Assembly (NCBI GenBank): GCA_900551895.1
Contig: URXX01000014.1
Location: 1 to 38,866 of the forward strand
Direction of reading: 5' to 3'
DNA length: 38,866 bases
Source: an uncultured Lachnospiraceae bacterium
GTDB lineage: Bacteria; Bacillota; Clostridia; Lachnospirales; Lachnospiraceae
In this document: in pieces, positions 24,115 to 31,843 of the stretch
Layout: every line of letters starts with the position of its first letter
How positions within the stretch are numbered: the stretch's first letter is position 1
Position numbers and translations under genes: made by a program
The notes under the pieces: generated by a model
Seen by the model: only the letters and a program-made list of their open reading frames with translations
What the model was told of the DNA's origin: nothing
The model's database searches: none

Positions 24115-24143
24115 TTGACAAAACTATAAAAAAGTGGTTACAT
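24115..24143 (+). promoter_or_regulatory. Candidate promoter for the P1B-ATPase gene
   Basis: A perfect TTGACA (24115-24120), 17 bases, and a poor -10, TTACAT (24138-24143). The weak -10 could indicate a regulated promoter. Confidence 0.45.
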
Positions 24144-24148
24144 GAACG

Positions 24149-24166
24149 TATGAACAATTATTCATA
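24149..24166. promoter_or_regulatory. ArsR/SmtB-type operator
   Basis: TATGAA, CAATTA, TTCATA: a near-perfect dyad of the TGAAC-type sites bound by CadC, CzrA and SmtB. A further ATGAAC half-site lies at 24142-24147. It lies just downstream of the TTGACA promoter and before the ribosome site, so bound repressor would block transcription. Confidence 0.65.
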
Positions 24167-24182
24167 TTAAGGAGGAACAAAT

Positions 24183-26453
24183 ATGGCTGAACACCAGATA
24201 AAGAAATGTAACTGTGGTCATGACCATCATAATCATCATGAATGTTGTGGCCACCATGAAAAACATGACCACCATGCACATGAGGGAGAACATTCCCACC
24301 ATGATTGTTGTTGTGAACATGAACATCATCATAGTGAAGAAGAGAAAAAAGAATTAACGAGTCATGCAAAAAAAATAGTATATACAATAGAAAATATAGA
24401 TTGTGCAAACTGTGCAAGTAAAATTGAGAAGAAAATTAATGAGTTGCCGGAAGTTGAGGAAGCAATTCTTATATTTGCCACGAAACAATTACAGGTGGCT
24501 TCTAATTCTAAAAAAGATTTACTTCCGTTACTACAAAAAGCCTGCGATTCTGTGGAAGACGGAGTTGTGATTAGAGAAAAAAAGCAGAGTGTAAAAGAAA
24601 TTCGTGAAGAGAAAAAGAAGGAGAGTAAAAAGAGCGAGATAATTAGCATTGGAATGGGGGCGATTTTATTTTTCGCCGGAATAATTTTAGATGATAAAAT
24701 AGAAATGCTGCCCTCTGTTCTATTTGTCCTTTCTTATCTTATTCTAGGTGGAAAAATTGTTCTTACCGCGGGGAAAAATCTTTTGAAAGGAAGAATTTTT
24801 GATGAAAACTTTTTGATGAGTCTGGCAACTTTAGCTGCTTTTGTTATAGGAGAATTTTCAGAGGCGGTAGGAGTTATGCTTTTTTATCGCATTGGAGAAC
24901 TATTTGAACACATTGCAGTAGAAAGAAGTCGTTCACAGATTATGGAGGCGGTGGATTTACGTCCGGAAGTAGTAAATAAAGTAATAGGTGAAAATGTAGA
25001 AATAATTCCGTCAGAAGAGGCTCAGGTAGGAGATATTGTTCTTGTCCGTGCTGGCGACAGAATTCCATTGGACAGTGTTATTGTGGAAGGTGAGAGTCAG
25101 ATTGATACTTCGGCCGTTACGGGTGAACCTGTCCCGATAGAAGTAAAAGCAGGTGAAAAAGTAACTTCAGGTTGTGTAAACTTAACCGGAGTGCTGAAAA
25201 TAAAAGTAGAAAAAGTTTTGGAAGACTCCATGGTAAGTCGAATTTTACATTCTGTGGAAAATGCAGCTTCAAGCAAACCGAAGATTGATCGTTTTATTAC
25301 AAAATTTGCGAGAGTATACACACCATTTGTCGTTACACTTGCATTAGCAACAGCAATTATACCATCGTTATTTACAGGAAATTGGGAACATTGGATTTAT
25401 ACGGCAATTACATTCCTTGTTATTAGTTGTCCTTGTGCATTAGTTTTAAGTGTTCCGCTTGCATTTTTTTCGGGAATTGGTGCAGGTTCTAAGAGAGGAA
25501 TTTTATTTAAAGGAGGTTTGGCGCTAGAGGCGTTAAAAGATGTAAAACAGGTTGTTGTAGATAAAACGGGAACGATAACTGAAGGGAATTTTGCATTACA
25601 GAAATGTGTTGTTATGGAAGGAACAGAGGAAGATTTACTTCGTTTGGCAGGAAATTGCGAGATGATTTCTACTCATCCAATTGGAAATAGCATTGTCAAT
25701 GCGGGAAAAGAAAGAGAAATTAAGTTAGAACGTCCGCATAAAGCGGAAGAAATTTCCGGTAAAGGTATTCGTGCGGTATTAAAAGAGGGAGAGGTCCTCT
25801 GTGGAAATCGTTCTTTAATGGAAGAAAATCAGATAGATTTAGGGGAATATGAAAAAAAATCATATGGCACGGAAGTGTTGGTTGCTTTAAATGGAAAATT
25901 TATCGGTTACCTTGTTATTGCGGATACGATTAAAGAAGATGCGGTTTCAGCCGTGCGTCAGATAAAAAAAGAAAATGTGGATATTACAATGCTGACCGGA
26001 GATGCTAAAAAAAGTGCAGATGCTATTGCGAGAGAGGTTGGAATTGAGAATGTTTATGCACAACTTCTTCCGCAGGATAAGTTGGAAAAATTACAGCAAA
26101 TTCGTAAGGAAAAAGGTGCGGTTATGTTTGTAGGTGATGGAATCAATGATGCACCTGTACTTGCGGGAGCGGATGTAGGAGCGGCAATGGGAAATGGGGC
26201 GGATGTTGCCATTGAAGTAGCGGATGTTGTATTTATGAGTTCATCTGTGGAAGCGATACCAACATCTATTCGCATTGCGAAACAGACAGGGAAAATTGCC
26301 ATGCAGAATGTGGTGTTTGCTTTGGCGATAAAGGCACTTGTAATGGTGCTTGGACTTTTAGGGTTTGCAAATATGTGGTTGGCAGTTTTTGCAGACACGG
26401 GAGTAGCAATGCTTTGTGTGTTAAATGCAATACGAATTTTATATAAGAAATAA
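24183..26453 (+). CDS. Zn2+/Cd2+/Pb2+-exporting P1B-2 ATPase (ZntA/CadA-like)
   Basis: 756 residues. A very His/Cys-rich N-terminal tail (9-50) probably binds metal and precedes an HMA domain with C74-x2-C77 (DCANC). Core motifs: TGEP (313-316), CPC (416-418), DKTGT with phosphorylated D460, HP (498-499) and GDGIND (651-656). K717 in helix 7 and D738 in helix 8 (FADTG) are spaced 21 apart, exactly like K693 and D714 of E. coli ZntA, which sets Zn/Cd/Pb rather than Cu selectivity. It is preceded by a TGAAC-type operator, so derepression by metal is likely, plausibly through the ArsR encoded at 29062. AAGGAGG precedes the ATG. It is closed by a hairpin shared with the convergent metallophosphoesterase gene. 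Confidence 0.96.
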   Translation: MAEHQIKKCNCGHDHHNHHECCGHHEKHDHHAHEGEHSHHDCCCEHEHHHSEEEKKELTSHAKKIVYTIENIDCANCASKIEKKINELPEVEEAILIFATKQLQVASNSKKDLLPLLQKACDSVEDGVVIREKKQSVKEIREEKKKESKKSEIISIGMGAILFFAGIILDDKIEMLPSVLFVLSYLILGGKIVLTAGKNLLKGRIFDENFLMSLATLAAFVIGEFSEAVGVMLFYRIGELFEHIAVERSRSQIMEAVDLRPEVVNKVIGENVEIIPSEEAQVGDIVLVRAGDRIPLDSVIVEGESQIDTSAVTGEPVPIEVKAGEKVTSGCVNLTGVLKIKVEKVLEDSMVSRILHSVENAASSKPKIDRFITKFARVYTPFVVTLALATAIIPSLFTGNWEHWIYTAITFLVISCPCALVLSVPLAFFSGIGAGSKRGILFKGGLALEALKDVKQVVVDKTGTITEGNFALQKCVVMEGTEEDLLRLAGNCEMISTHPIGNSIVNAGKEREIKLERPHKAEEISGKGIRAVLKEGEVLCGNRSLMEENQIDLGEYEKKSYGTEVLVALNGKFIGYLVIADTIKEDAVSAVRQIKKENVDITMLTGDAKKSADAIAREVGIENVYAQLLPQDKLEKLQQIRKEKGAVMFVGDGINDAPVLAGADVGAAMGNGADVAIEVADVVFMSSSVEAIPTSIRIAKQTGKIAMQNVVFALAIKALVMVLGLLGFANMWLAVFADTGVAMLCVLNAIRILYKK

Positions 26454-26464
26454 GGAATAAAGTA

Positions 26465-26498
26465 AAACAGACACTTCATTAATATGAGGTGTCTGTTT
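26465..26498. terminator. Bidirectional terminator between convergent genes
   Basis: AAACAGACACTTCAT (26465-26479) pairs with ATGAGGTGTCTGTTT (26484-26498) around a four-base loop with one G-U pair: a 15-base-pair stem with T-rich and A-rich flanks. Confidence 0.85.
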
Positions 26499-26503
26499 GC
26501 ATA

Positions 26504-28870
26504 TTATCGTCTTTTGCGGAGTAATCCGATAGCGCTTGTACTAAGTGCAAGCATAAGTAATGTAAGTGAAATTTCAGACGTATCTCCTGTTTTTACTGGC
26601 TGTGCAGGTTTTTTTGTTGGTAAGTTTTGTGGTTGTTGTGTCTGTGGTTTCTGCGGTGCAGGAGTGTCTGGTTTTTGTGGAGGAATTGTTTCTGGGGTTT
26701 CCGGAACTTCCGGTGTTTCAGAATCTTCCCATTTTTGTTTTCCTTCTATTAATATCGAAGTATCTAAATCTTCCTGATAATTTACATCGTGTGACATTGA
26801 GTAAGCAGCGTTATATGCAAGAGTATTTATTTCACTAAGAATATTGTCAGGAAGAAGTGGGCTTAAGTCAATCATATCTACAATATCCCCGGCATTTTTA
26901 ATCATTCCTGTAATAACACCATATACTAAATTTGTTGTCAGGCTGCTATTTCCTTTATCTAAAATTGTTTTTAAATCAATATTGATTTTAGAAAGTACAT
27001 TTTTAATTACTGGCTGTGTCGTTTTTATACTTTCTGTCAAAATATTCGGAAGCAACTCTCCTTGCTGTATTTTTTGAATTGCAGTTTCAGCCCAAGGCTC
27101 ACAAGATTCGTTTCCGGCTAAGTGAAGTTGATATACATAGTTCACTAAGTCAAATACATTATGTGTATCATCTATTTTACTGTCTAAAATTTGATTTATG
27201 AATGTTTCTACAATGGAGAAAAGAGCATCTTTATCTCCGAGAAGATGAGTGTCTACATCTGTGAATAATTGATCGAAAAAGTTAGCAAGTTTTGTATCAG
27301 AAACAAGGAGTTCGATTGTCATTGCTTTTTCTTCAACTGTATCAGCAGTTTGTATTCTTTCTTTTAAAGTGTTCTGAATTTCTTCAGGTAATTCAATAGA
27401 AAGAGTTCTTCCGCTTTCAAGTGGAATTTCCAATATGCCTTTCGGTTTATCGGAAATGATTTTGGATGTATCCTGACTGATGCGGATACATTTTTCGTTT
27501 ACATCATAGTAAATGCGGAAGTTGAATCCTGACACACTGATAGGTAAACCATTTTCTTTTTCTGTTGGCAGCAGTTGTGTAAGCATTGCTACAAGAGTCT
27601 GGCTTGTCTGTTCAGGATTTATTTTTAATAAATCTGCTACAAGCGTTTTACTTCCGCCGTTTGCAAGAGCGGAATCGATCATAGGAGAAAGGACTCCTTC
27701 CGTAATCATTGTGCGGATAACTTCATTAGATAATGTGAGTGTTTTACCATATTCCGTTAAATTTTCGATTTGTTGTATATTTCCTGTATCAAAATCTTCA
27801 TAGGAAATAGTCCCCGGTGTTTCCATTTTTGTTGTAAACGTATTTCCATCTTTTGTGTTATCTGTTCCGCTCTGCACAATGATGCTGCGGAATAGAGAAG
27901 GATAAGTTACAAGTGAACCGGTTTCAATGTCATACAATGTATTTCCTTTTTTAGATGTATAAGAAGCGATGTCGTTTGCGTGCATATGTCCGGTGAAAAC
28001 ATAACTTACACCAGCGTCTGCATATGCTTCGCGTACTTCTTCCCAGTTATCGACAAGGTAGTCAGCCATTAATGTCTGCTCCTGTTCAAAATGAGGAATA
28101 ACGCCGTGATGTTGTACAACCATGACGGTATCGCCCTTTGCTTTTGCTTTTTCAGCCTGCTCAGTTACCCAGTCTAAAAGTTTTGGACTGATTACTCCTC
28201 CGGTTTCCTGCAAATCTTGTTTGCTACTTGTTTGGTCACTGCTGTATTTACCTGTATCAACAGCGATTAAGGTATATCCTTCCGCTAACTGAGTAACATA
28301 AGAAAGACTTCCGCCTCGATTGCTGTCAGGATTGTATTGAACTGTATTTTTATCATATCCAAATTCTTTGTAGATTTTTTTAAATTCTTCTACTGTTGTT
28401 CTGTCTGCGTCCTGTGCTGTTTTAGAAGAGAAATCTTTACCGTGGGGATTGTTGATATCATGGTTACCATTGATAACGAAAAATTTTGTATCAACCCCTT
28501 TTTTCGCTAACTTTTCTTTTGCTTCGCTTAATTTTTGAGCGACTGCTTCATGATTTACCTGTTCCCCATCTTTTGTCAGGTCACCGGAAATCATGACTAC
28601 ATCAGGTTCATCCTTTATCATTTGATTTAGTGTACCTGTCAGTATGGCATCACTTTCTTTCAACATTTTTCGGTCAGAATTCATTGCGGTTGTGAAATCC
28701 TCACAGTTTCCGTATAGACTTTTAGAAAAATAGTGGGTGTCTGACATTACGCCGATTTTTAAAGGTTCTTTTTTCTGAGGGATGGCGGCAGCTATAACAG
28801 AAAAAGGTGTACTTCCGATAGTAATGGCACAGGCAAGAGTTACTGCACCGATTTTCATTTTCATATTCAT
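26504..28870 (-). CDS. Secreted, wall-anchored calcineurin-like metallophosphoesterase
   Basis: 788 residues from ATG 28870, where GAGAGG is nine bases upstream (an in-frame ATG 24 bases earlier lies before that site). A signal peptide (1-29, cleavage near AAA) leads to a metallophosphoesterase domain (about 37-310): D44 and H46 (SDTHY), D97 (GDLTKDGE), N136 and H137 (GNHD), H254 and H255 (VQHHG), H295 and H297 (GHMH). These are the dimetal ligands. A long helical region of unknown role follows, then a Pro/Gln linker and a sorting-like tail: PVKTGDTS, a hydrophobic helix, and RKRR. VKTGD departs from LPXTG, so the sortase class is uncertain. The substrate (nucleotide, lipid or sugar phosphate) cannot be told. 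Upstream sit phased TTTACA repeats. Confidence 0.9.
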   Translation of the reverse strand: MNMKMKIGAVTLACAITIGSTPFSVIAAAIPQKKEPLKIGVMSDTHYFSKSLYGNCEDFTTAMNSDRKMLKESDAILTGTLNQMIKDEPDVVMISGDLTKDGEQVNHEAVAQKLSEAKEKLAKKGVDTKFFVINGNHDINNPHGKDFSSKTAQDADRTTVEEFKKIYKEFGYDKNTVQYNPDSNRGGSLSYVTQLAEGYTLIAVDTGKYSSDQTSSKQDLQETGGVISPKLLDWVTEQAEKAKAKGDTVMVVQHHGVIPHFEQEQTLMADYLVDNWEEVREAYADAGVSYVFTGHMHANDIASYTSKKGNTLYDIETGSLVTYPSLFRSIIVQSGTDNTKDGNTFTTKMETPGTISYEDFDTGNIQQIENLTEYGKTLTLSNEVIRTMITEGVLSPMIDSALANGGSKTLVADLLKINPEQTSQTLVAMLTQLLPTEKENGLPISVSGFNFRIYYDVNEKCIRISQDTSKIISDKPKGILEIPLESGRTLSIELPEEIQNTLKERIQTADTVEEKAMTIELLVSDTKLANFFDQLFTDVDTHLLGDKDALFSIVETFINQILDSKIDDTHNVFDLVNYVYQLHLAGNESCEPWAETAIQKIQQGELLPNILTESIKTTQPVIKNVLSKINIDLKTILDKGNSSLTTNLVYGVITGMIKNAGDIVDMIDLSPLLPDNILSEINTLAYNAAYSMSHDVNYQEDLDTSILIEGKQKWEDSETPEVPETPETIPPQKPDTPAPQKPQTQQPQNLPTKKPAQPVKTGDTSEISLTLLMLALSTSAIGLLRKRR

Positions 28871-28917
28871 GTTCAAATTCCTCTCTTTTTGCATTTATTT
28901 GTTTGTTTACAAGCGGG

Positions 28918-28926
28918 ATTATAGCA
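28918..28926 (-). promoter_or_regulatory. Extended -10 for the metallophosphoesterase gene
   Basis: On the minus strand TGC precedes TATAAT (28918-28923), about 50 bases before the ATG. The -35 (CTTCCA) is poor, as is usual for activator-dependent promoters. Confidence 0.55.
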
Positions 28927-28950
28927 GATGAAATTTGATTTGGAAGAGAA

Positions 28951-28988
28951 CTTACGGAGGTTTAACACAGTTTTACAAACCCTTTACA
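28951..28988 (+). repeat. Four phased TTTACA-like direct repeats (Pho-box-like)
   Basis: CTTACG at 28951, TTAACA at 28962, TTTACA at 28972 and TTTACA at 28983, so spacing is 11, 10 and 11 bases. This is the layout bound by OmpR/PhoB-family dimers such as PhoP of Bacillus (TTAACA repeats, about one helical turn). They lie immediately upstream of the poor -35 of the metallophosphoesterase promoter. Confidence 0.45.
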
Positions 28989-29002
28989 TTTGTGAGAAAA
29001 AC

Positions 29003-29030
29003 TTGACCGATAATAGAAATCCGTTATAAT
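29003..29030 (+). promoter_or_regulatory. Promoter for arsR
   Basis: TTGACC at 29003-29008, 16 bases, then TATAAT at 29025-29030. The leader is about 25 bases with GAAAGGAAG before the ATG. No TGAAC dyad is seen here. Confidence 0.65.
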
Positions 29031-29061
29031 AAGTTTAGAGTGTTTAGAAAGGAAGTATTAC

Positions 29062-29421
29062 ATGGCAAAAATAGAAGTAGAGTGTTGTGACTCGACACAT
29101 ATTCATACAAAAACAATTCATCAGGTGGAGAAACATCTGCCGAAAGAGGAAACACTGACGGATTTGGCGGATTTCTTTAAAGTATTTGGCGATTCTACCC
29201 GTGTAAAAATTTTGTATGTATTACTACAGTCAGAAATGTGTGTGTGTGATTTGGCGGAAGTGTTGCAAATGACCCAGTCGGCTATCTCTCATCAACTTCG
29301 CGTATTAAAACAGGCAAAGTTAGTCAAGAATAGAAGAGAGGGAAAAACAGTATTTTATTCTTTGGCGGACGGACATATTCAGACGATTTTAAATCAGGGA
29401 ATGGAGCATATTTCAGAATAA
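29062..29421 (+). CDS. ArsR/SmtB-family metal-sensing repressor
   Basis: 119 residues, winged helix. The recognition helix TQSAISHQLRVLKQAKLV (71-88) and wing NRREGKTVFYS are typical. Two metal sites can be read. The alpha3N site has C60 and C62 in EMCVCDLA, like C58 and C60 of CadC, with an N-terminal C8, C9. The alpha5 site has D103, H105, H116 and E119, the same spacing as D104, H106, H117 and E120 of SmtB. It should therefore sense Zn, Cd and/or Pb and release DNA on binding. The likely target is the TGAAC operator before the P1B-ATPase gene 4.9 kb away; linkage is indirect because the metallophosphoesterase gene lies between. The lipoprotein gene follows by 11 bases. Confidence 0.95.
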   Translation: MAKIEVECCDSTHIHTKTIHQVEKHLPKEETLTDLADFFKVFGDSTRVKILYVLLQSEMCVCDLAEVLQMTQSAISHQLRVLKQAKLVKNRREGKTVFYSLADGHIQTILNQGMEHISE

Positions 29422-29432
29422 GGAGAAACATA

Positions 29433-29960
29433 ATGATAAAGAAAAGAAAAACAATGGTATTGTTGTGCGTAGTATGTACATTTTTATTAACAGGCTGTGC
29501 GGGAAAAATGGATAAGGGGATAGAACATTTAGAAAAAAAAGAGTACAAAGAAGCAGTTGAAAATTTTGATAAAGCAATTAAAGAAGGAGAGCAGGTTGCG
29601 GATGCATATCATGGACAGGGAATTGCTTATTGGGAACTAAAAGAATACGACAAGGCAAAAGAGGCAATGTTAAATTGCCTGAAAGAAAAAGGAAAACCTA
29701 CATCGACGGTGTATCAGATTTTAGGTGATTGCGAGATGAAATTGGAAAACTACGAGGAAGCCATTTCGTATTATCTGAAAGGGATGAGTTGTGACGGACT
29801 TAATGAGAAACAGTTACAGGAGATGTCTTACAATGAAATTATAGCCTATGAAAAACTTCATGACTGGAGCAGTGCTAAGGCAAAAATTTCAGCGTATGTA
29901 GAGAAATATCCTGATGATGAGAAAGCAAAAAAAGAAGCAGAATTTTTGGAAACGAGATAG
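29433..29960 (+). CDS. TPR-repeat lipoprotein
   Basis: 175 residues. A signal peptide with a lipobox (LLTGC, lipidated C22) anchors it on the outer face of the membrane. About three and a half tetratricopeptide units follow (from 26): EHLEKKEYKEAVENF, YWELKEYDKAKEAM, ILGDCEMKLENYEEAI, and a fourth partial near YEKLHDWSSAKA. TPRs are protein-protein interaction scaffolds; the partner is unknown. AAGGAG lies before the ATG. It is 11 bases after arsR and four bases before hflX, suggesting one transcript for the three. Confidence 0.88.
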   Translation: MIKKRKTMVLLCVVCTFLLTGCAGKMDKGIEHLEKKEYKEAVENFDKAIKEGEQVADAYHGQGIAYWELKEYDKAKEAMLNCLKEKGKPTSTVYQILGDCEMKLENYEEAISYYLKGMSCDGLNEKQLQEMSYNEIIAYEKLHDWSSAKAKISAYVEKYPDDEKAKKEAEFLETR

Positions 29961-29964
29961 AAGT

Positions 29965-31212
29965 ATGGCGGAAATGATAGAATTATCAAAAGAAATTGAA
30001 AAAGTTATTTTAGTCGGTGTCAGTGTAGAAGAAAATGATGACACGGAGAAATCGTTGGATGAGTTGGAAGAACTCGCAAGAACTGCCGGAGCAGTAACTG
30101 TTGGAAGAGTTATTCAAAAAAGGGAGCAGATTCATCCTGCCACTTATGTAGGAAAAGGTAAAATAGACGAGATTAAAGAAATGTTGTGGGAAACAGAGGC
30201 AACAGGGATTATCTGTGATGATGAATTGTCGCCGGCACAACTTGGAAATCTTCAGGATGCACTGGATACGAAAGTAATGGATAGAACTCTTATTATTTTA
30301 GATATATTTGCGGAGCGTGCATCAACAAGTGAAGGGAAAATTCAGGTTGAACTTGCTCAGTTAAAATATCGTCAGTCAAGACTTGTAGGTCTTGGAAAAT
30401 CACTTTCAAGACTTGGCGGTGGAATTGGAACGAGAGGACCGGGAGAGAAGAAACTGGAGATGGACAGACGTTTAATCAAAGGAAGAATCGCCCAGTTGAA
30501 CAGAGAACTAAAAGAAGTGAAACGTCATAGAGAAGTGACAAGGGAGCAGAGAAATCGCAATCATCTTCCGGTAGTTGCCATTGTTGGATATACGAATGCA
30601 GGAAAATCCACTTTGTTAAATAAATTGACGGGAGCGTCTGTACTTGAGGAAGATAAACTTTTTGCAACGTTAGACCCGACAACGAGAGGATTGAAGTTAC
30701 AGAGTAAACAGGAGATTTTATTGACCGATACGGTTGGATTTATCCGCAAATTGCCTCATCACTTAATAGAAGCGTTTAAAAGTACGCTGGAAGAAGCGAA
30801 ATATGCGGATATAATTCTGCATGTTGTGGATGCATCTAATTCGCAATTAGATGAGCAAATGCATATTGTATATGAAACGTTACGACAGTTGGAAGTGGTA
30901 AATAAACCGATTATTACTGCCTTTAACAAGCAGGATAAGGCGGACAGTGAAATGATTATAAGAGATTTTAAGGCTGATTATATTGTTAAAATTTCTGCCA
31001 AGACGGGAGAAGGGCTGGAAAATCTTTTAGAAATAATTGAGGAAGTATTGCGTCAGCAGAAGGTTATGGTAGAGAGAGTCTATCCATATGCTGAGGCAGG
31101 AAAAATTCAATTGATTAGAAAATATGGAGAACTTCTTACAGAAGAATATGGGGAAGAAGGAATTTTTGTGAAAGCCTATGTTCCTGTGGAGATTTACGGT
31201 AAAATTCAATAA
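29965..31212 (+). CDS. hflX: GTPase HflX
   Basis: Ribosome-associated GTPase that splits stalled or heat-damaged ribosomes. 415 residues from ATG 29965, four bases after the lipoprotein stop; an in-frame ATG 51 bases earlier would overlap that gene. The N-terminal HflX domain has VGRVIQKREQIHPATYVGKGK (about 46-66) and LSRLGGGIGTRGPGEKKLE. The G domain has G1 GYTNAGKS (208-215), G3 DTVGF (255-259) and G4 NKQD near 325, followed by SAKTGEG. It is separated from the methyltransferase gene by a strong stem-loop. Confidence 0.96.
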   Translation: MAEMIELSKEIEKVILVGVSVEENDDTEKSLDELEELARTAGAVTVGRVIQKREQIHPATYVGKGKIDEIKEMLWETEATGIICDDELSPAQLGNLQDALDTKVMDRTLIILDIFAERASTSEGKIQVELAQLKYRQSRLVGLGKSLSRLGGGIGTRGPGEKKLEMDRRLIKGRIAQLNRELKEVKRHREVTREQRNRNHLPVVAIVGYTNAGKSTLLNKLTGASVLEEDKLFATLDPTTRGLKLQSKQEILLTDTVGFIRKLPHHLIEAFKSTLEEAKYADIILHVVDASNSQLDEQMHIVYETLRQLEVVNKPIITAFNKQDKADSEMIIRDFKADYIVKISAKTGEGLENLLEIIEEVLRQQKVMVERVYPYAEAGKIQLIRKYGELLTEEYGEEGIFVKAYVPVEIYGKIQ

Positions 31213-31221
31213 GAAAAGAAA

Positions 31222-31250
31222 AACGGAGAATTTCAGAGGAATTCTCCGTT
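31222..31250 (+). terminator. Stem-loop after hflX
   Basis: AACGGAGAATT (31222-31232) pairs perfectly with AATTCTCCGTT (31240-31250) around a seven-base loop. The tail CATTATATC has no T-run, so termination may be partial and allow read-through into the next genes. Confidence 0.65.
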
Positions 31251-31272
31251 CATTATATCATGGGAGAGAAAA

Positions 31273-31833
31273 ATGAAAAAATATCAGATAACAGAGTGGT
31301 GTCACCATTTTATAAAAAATCATGTAAAAGAGGGAGAGATATGTGTCGATGCAACGGCGGGAAACGGAAATGATACGTTACTTCTGGCGGAACTTGTAGG
31401 AAAAACGGGGAAAGTGTACGCTTTTGACATACAGGAGCAGGCATTGCAAAAGACAAGGGAGAGATTGGAAGAAAAAGATTTGGAGGAACGTGTGGAACTT
31501 GTTTTGAAGAGCCATACGGAAATGGGAAAAAGAATTAGAGAAGAGGTATCCTGTATAGTATTTAATTTTGGATATCTTCCGGGGGGAGATCATTCTCTTT
31601 CCACAAAAAAGGAGAGTAGCATAACGGCAATAGAAACAGGTTTATCATTACTAAAGAAAGGCGGATTGATGAGTCTTTGTATTTATAGTGGCGGAGATAG
31701 TGGATTTGAGGAAAAGGACGGAATATTACAATATTTACATATGTTGGACAGTAAAAAATATCTTGTTATCGTGAGCCAATATTATAATAGACCAAATCAT
31801 CCGCCTATTCCGGCGATGATTATAAAACTATAG
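31273..31833 (+). CDS. mnmM: YtqB/MnmM-like SAM-dependent tRNA methyltransferase
   Basis: 186 residues, class I Rossmann methyltransferase of the YtqB type (PF06962, older name rRNA methylase). SAM motif I is VDATAGNGNDT (24-34), then VYAFDIQ (motif II). NFGYLPGGDHSLSTK (about 98-112) is the YtqB signature. B. subtilis YtqB (renamed MnmM) methylates 5-aminomethyluridine at tRNA position 34 to mnm5U; I assign the same reaction by family. It begins the mnmM-addB-addA run, with AddB 10 bases away. Confidence 0.9.
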   Translation: MKKYQITEWCHHFIKNHVKEGEICVDATAGNGNDTLLLAELVGKTGKVYAFDIQEQALQKTRERLEEKDLEERVELVLKSHTEMGKRIREEVSCIVFNFGYLPGGDHSLSTKKESSITAIETGLSLLKKGGLMSLCIYSGGDSGFEEKDGILQYLHMLDSKKYLVIVSQYYNRPNHPPIPAMIIKL

Positions 31834-31843
31834 GAGGAAAGTA

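Noticed and set aside
24124..24417. A His-rich minus-strand frame over the start of the P1B-ATPase gene
   Set aside because: His codons (CAT/CAC) read ATG/GTG on the opposite strand, and ATCATG-type repeats of the metal-binding tail create His codons there; it also covers the operator and ribosome site.
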